From Cryptoclostridium sp036644995 (GTDB lineage Bacteria; Bacillota; Dehalobacteriia; UBA7702): DNA of 24,069 nucleotides. Of the stretch, positions 21,808-24,069 are shown piece after piece (positions within the stretch are counted from its first letter, which is position 1; each line of letters opens with the position of its first letter). The stretch covers positions 1 to 24,069 of the forward strand of contig JAVXOZ010000033.1 in the NCBI GenBank assembly GCA_036644995.1, read 5' to 3'. The notes beneath the pieces were generated by a model. It did not search any database and was not told where the DNA came from. It worked only from the letters and a program-made list of their open reading frames with translations. A program made the position numbers and the translations under genes.

Positions 21808-22743
21808 ATGGAAAAAATAGCAACAAGAGAAGCCTACGGTAAAGCCTTGGCAGCCTTGGGTAAAACAGATGAAAAAATTGTGGTTTTAGATGCGGATTTA
21901 TCTAAATCTACCAAAACCAGTGTTTTTGCCAAAGAATTTCCTCAAAGATTTTTCGATATGGGTATTGCCGAGAGCAATATGGCAGCAACCGCCGCAGGTT
22001 TGAGCCTTAGGGGAAAAACTGCATTTTTCAGTAGCTTTGCGGTGTTTGCCACGGGACGCTGTTTTGAAATTATCAGAAATAGTATTTGTTATCCGTGCCT
22101 TAATGTAAAAATAGCTGCTACCCATGCAGGTATCACCGTGGGTGAAGATGGCGGTTCCCACCAAAGCATAGAAGATATTGCCATTATGCGGGTGCTCCCA
22201 AATATGCAGGTATTTGTGCCTGCGGATGGCATAGAAACCGAAAAAATGGTAGCTTATATGTCCAAATCCTTTGGGCCTCAATATCTGCGTTTGGGTCGCT
22301 CTAAACAACCTGTTTTATTAGATGAAAATTATGAATTTGTGCCGGGTAAAGCCACTACTTTAAAAGAGGGCAGCGATGTTGCCATTATGGCTTGCGGGCT
22401 CATGGTTTCAGAAGCATTGGCTGCCGCAGAAGAATTGGCAAAAGATGGTATTAAAGCCGCTGTTATCAATATGTCTTCCATCAAACCTTTAGATGAAGCT
22501 GCTGTGGCAAAATATGCCCAACAGTGCGGTGCCATAGTTACCGCTGAAGAACACAACGTTATTGGCGGGCTTGGCAGTGCCGTGGCAGAAGCCTTAGTAA
22601 AAGGTGTGCCCTGTCCTGTGGCAATGGTGGGTGTGGAAGACCGCTTTGGTCAGAGTGGTAAACCCGCAGATTTGTTAAAAGAATATGGCTTGACTGCGGA
22701 AAATATTATCGCCCAAACAAAAGCACTAATAAAACGTAAATAA
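21808..22743 (+). CDS. Transketolase, C-terminal (pyrimidine and C-terminal) subunit
   Basis: A 311-residue partner of the gene before it. FDMGIAESNM (49-58) carries Glu55, the residue that activates thiamine. GRCFEIIRNSI and THAGITVGEDGGSHQ follow, and ITAEEHNVIGGLGSAV lies near 247-262. An earlier ATG at 21766 is in frame, but it lies inside the first gene; GGAGGG at 21799-21804 fits ATG 21808. The two subunits together reconstitute a full-length enzyme of about 580 residues, smaller than the single-chain bacterial form. Confidence 0.94.
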   Translation: MEKIATREAYGKALAALGKTDEKIVVLDADLSKSTKTSVFAKEFPQRFFDMGIAESNMAATAAGLSLRGKTAFFSSFAVFATGRCFEIIRNSICYPCLNVKIAATHAGITVGEDGGSHQSIEDIAIMRVLPNMQVFVPADGIETEKMVAYMSKSFGPQYLRLGRSKQPVLLDENYEFVPGKATTLKEGSDVAIMACGLMVSEALAAAEELAKDGIKAAVINMSSIKPLDEAAVAKYAQQCGAIVTAEEHNVIGGLGSAVAEALVKGVPCPVAMVGVEDRFGQSGKPADLLKEYGLTAENIIAQTKALIKRK

Positions 22744-22764
22744 TAAGTAGATGAAATAAATATT

Positions 22765-22798
22765 AAGAAGAATCCCTATTTCAGAGGTTCTTCTTTTT
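22765..22798 (+). terminator. Intrinsic terminator after transketolase
   Basis: AAGAAGAATCC (22765-22775) pairs with GGTTCTTCTT (22786-22795) with one bulged base, then T to 22798. Confidence 0.82.
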
Positions 22799-22813
22799 GT
22801 TTGAATGTATATG

Positions 22814-22822
22814 TGATATAAT
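22814..22822 (+). promoter_or_regulatory. Extended -10 promoter for the methyltransferase
   Basis: TGATATAAT, an extended -10, about 58 bases before the ATG at 22880. A weak TTTTTG lies 17 bases upstream as a possible -35. Confidence 0.5.
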
Positions 22823-22879
22823 ATATCAGAAAGGTGTGGTTTCTGTTTTTTAATAAGGCAGTTACCTCATAGGTGTAAA

Positions 22880-24069
22880 ATGAATAAAGGTACAGTAGAA
22901 AGCTTGGATTTTTTTGGACAAGGAATTATTAAAGAAGATGGAAAGTGTATATTCGTAAAGAATGCTTTACCCGGAGAAGTAGTTTCTTATGAATTACTGA
23001 AAAATAATAAGAAATTTGCCAAAGGTGAAACAACGGAAATTGAAAAATCTTCTGACCAACGTATTGATGCTCCCTGCCCCCATTATGGAGTGTGCGGTGG
23101 TTGTCAGTTTCAGCACGTTAGTTATGAGGATGAAGTAAAAGCCAAAGAGGATCATGTTAAAAATGTTTTACGTCGCATTGGTGGTTTTAAAGATATTCCC
23201 TTTTTGCCAATGGATAAAAACACCAAACAATTTGCTTATCGCAATAAAGTAGTTTGGCATTTAGAAAAAGGTAAAACAGGATTTTTTAAGGAAAATTCCA
23301 AATCGTTTTTGCCCATTTCCTCTTGTTTATTATTGGAAGATGCACTGAATGAAGCCACTGCGGTAATTGATACCTTGGACTTAAAAGGTATTGAAACCTT
23401 AGCTATGCGTTCCAATGAAAAAGGCGAAATAGCCATGGTTATTCAAGGTAAAATAGCCAAAGATGAAATTGTGAAAATAGAAAAAAGTTGTCCTAATATA
23501 CACAGTATTTATGTTGATAATTATATCCATGGCAATAAGGATTTTTCCATATCCTTAGGTAAAATTCCCTTTGAATTATCGCCTAAGAGTTTTTTCCAAG
23601 TAAATCGTCAAACAGCTGCAGATATGCTGGATTTTGCCAAAGAATCTTTGGGTAATGATAAAAAAGATGTTTTATTGGATCTTTATTGTGGCGTTGGCGC
23701 CGTGGGAATATATTTGGCAGATAATTTTAAAAATCTATATGGTATTGAATCTTTTAAAGAAGCCGTGGGATACGCCGAAAAAAATGCCAAAGCTCAAGGT
23801 GTAAAAGCTCAATTTATGGCAGGTAAAATTGAAAATACATTAACAGAAATGTTGGAAAATATAAATAAAGCCGATGTTGTGGTGGTTGACCCCCCACGTA
23901 GCGGCTTAGATAAAAAAGTTGCCAAAACTATTAAAGATTACGGTTCTAACGAAATACTATATATTTCCTGTGATCCCGGCACCATGAGCCGAGATTTATA
24001 CGTACTTAGCGATAAATACACCATAAAAACCATCAAACCCTTCAACCTTTTCCCCCGCACCGCCCATGT
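22880..24069 (+). CDS. 23S rRNA (uracil-5-)-methyltransferase, RlmD/RumA type (3' end beyond window)
   Basis: About 396 residues are visible and the frame stays open to the last base, so the stop lies outside. A TRAM domain (1-60) is followed by an iron-sulfur site with Cys66, Cys72, Cys75 (CPHYGVCGGC) and Cys149 (ISSC). The SAM-binding motif is LDLYCGVGAVG (near 271-281), then VVVDPPRSGLD (near 333-343) and ISCDPGTMSRDL with the catalytic Cys. The final visible residues FNLFPRTAHV are the usual start of the family's last motif, so only a short C-terminal end is missing. It methylates uridine of 23S rRNA (1939 for RlmD; RlmC or others possible). AGGTGTAAA precedes the ATG. Confidence 0.92.
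   Translation, partial: MNKGTVESLDFFGQGIIKEDGKCIFVKNALPGEVVSYELLKNNKKFAKGETTEIEKSSDQRIDAPCPHYGVCGGCQFQHVSYEDEVKAKEDHVKNVLRRIGGFKDIPFLPMDKNTKQFAYRNKVVWHLEKGKTGFFKENSKSFLPISSCLLLEDALNEATAVIDTLDLKGIETLAMRSNEKGEIAMVIQGKIAKDEIVKIEKSCPNIHSIYVDNYIHGNKDFSISLGKIPFELSPKSFFQVNRQTAADMLDFAKESLGNDKKDVLLDLYCGVGAVGIYLADNFKNLYGIESFKEAVGYAEKNAKAQGVKAQFMAGKIENTLTEMLENINKADVVVVDPPRSGLDKKVAKTIKDYGSNEILYISCDPGTMSRDLYVLSDKYTIKTIKPFNLFPRTAH

Noticed and set aside
20991..22743. Frameshifted transketolase gene
   Set aside because: Both halves have their own ribosome sites and starts. The two-subunit form is standard in many anaerobes.

Overview
The window reads as chromosome of a low-GC, endospore-forming Firmicute, most likely Clostridia-like. 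The evidence is the spmA-spmB-rluB gene order, which B. subtilis shares, a DnaD plus DnaI-type helicase loader pair, split transketolase, strong GGAGG-type ribosome binding sites, TATAAT promoters and A/T-rich codon use. I cannot place the genus. No rRNA, tRNA, CRISPR array, phage module or transposase gene was seen.

Layout, left to right. (1) 1-330: a foldback repeat followed by a very strong terminator. (2) 330-1727: a tiny Cys/Gly-rich gene on the minus strand, with a sporulation-type promoter, diverges from the spore maturation pair spmA-spmB. (3) 1748-1920: a second foldback repeat bounded by a 24-bp imperfect direct repeat. (4) 2001-6510: a tight operon of rluB, corrinoid adenosyltransferase, an FAH-family enzyme, a BaiN-like flavoprotein and a two-domain class II aldolase-like protein. 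(5) 6671-8012: accessory-looking small genes (a membrane protein, a possible SLOG-fold protein, a convergent small ORF) and a degenerate repeat copy. (6) 8195-15010: a long operon with gaps of at most 20 bp (one 4-bp overlap): Lrp/AsnC regulator, aminotransferase, trkA, trkH, dnaD-like, dnaI/dnaC-like, nitrilase. It links amino-acid sensing, potassium uptake, primosome loading and amide hydrolysis. (7) 15129-15417: a long hairpin terminator and a third full foldback repeat flanked by exact 20-bp direct repeats. (8) 15521-16912: an ArsR regulator with a CxC motif, a divergent small Cys protein and a DUF1638 protein. Two consensus promoters face away from each other, with operator-like palindromes at both start points. 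(9) 17013-18611: a CPA1 proton antiporter with cytosolic RCK_C domains. (10) 18684-20582, minus strand: exonuclease III and a ferredoxin-fused aldo/keto reductase. (11) 20713-22743: a small protein resembling the beta-grasp fold, then the two transketolase subunits. (12) 22880 to the end: an RlmD/RumA-type rRNA uracil methyltransferase cut by the window edge.

Most genes are housekeeping. The parts most likely to be undescribed are a ~150-bp non-coding foldback repeat family, with two copies flanked by unusually long (20-24 bp) direct repeats; the Cys/Gly-rich gene beside spmA; and the ArsR/DUF1638/small-Cys-protein cluster. Everything here comes from reading the sequence. No database search was run.
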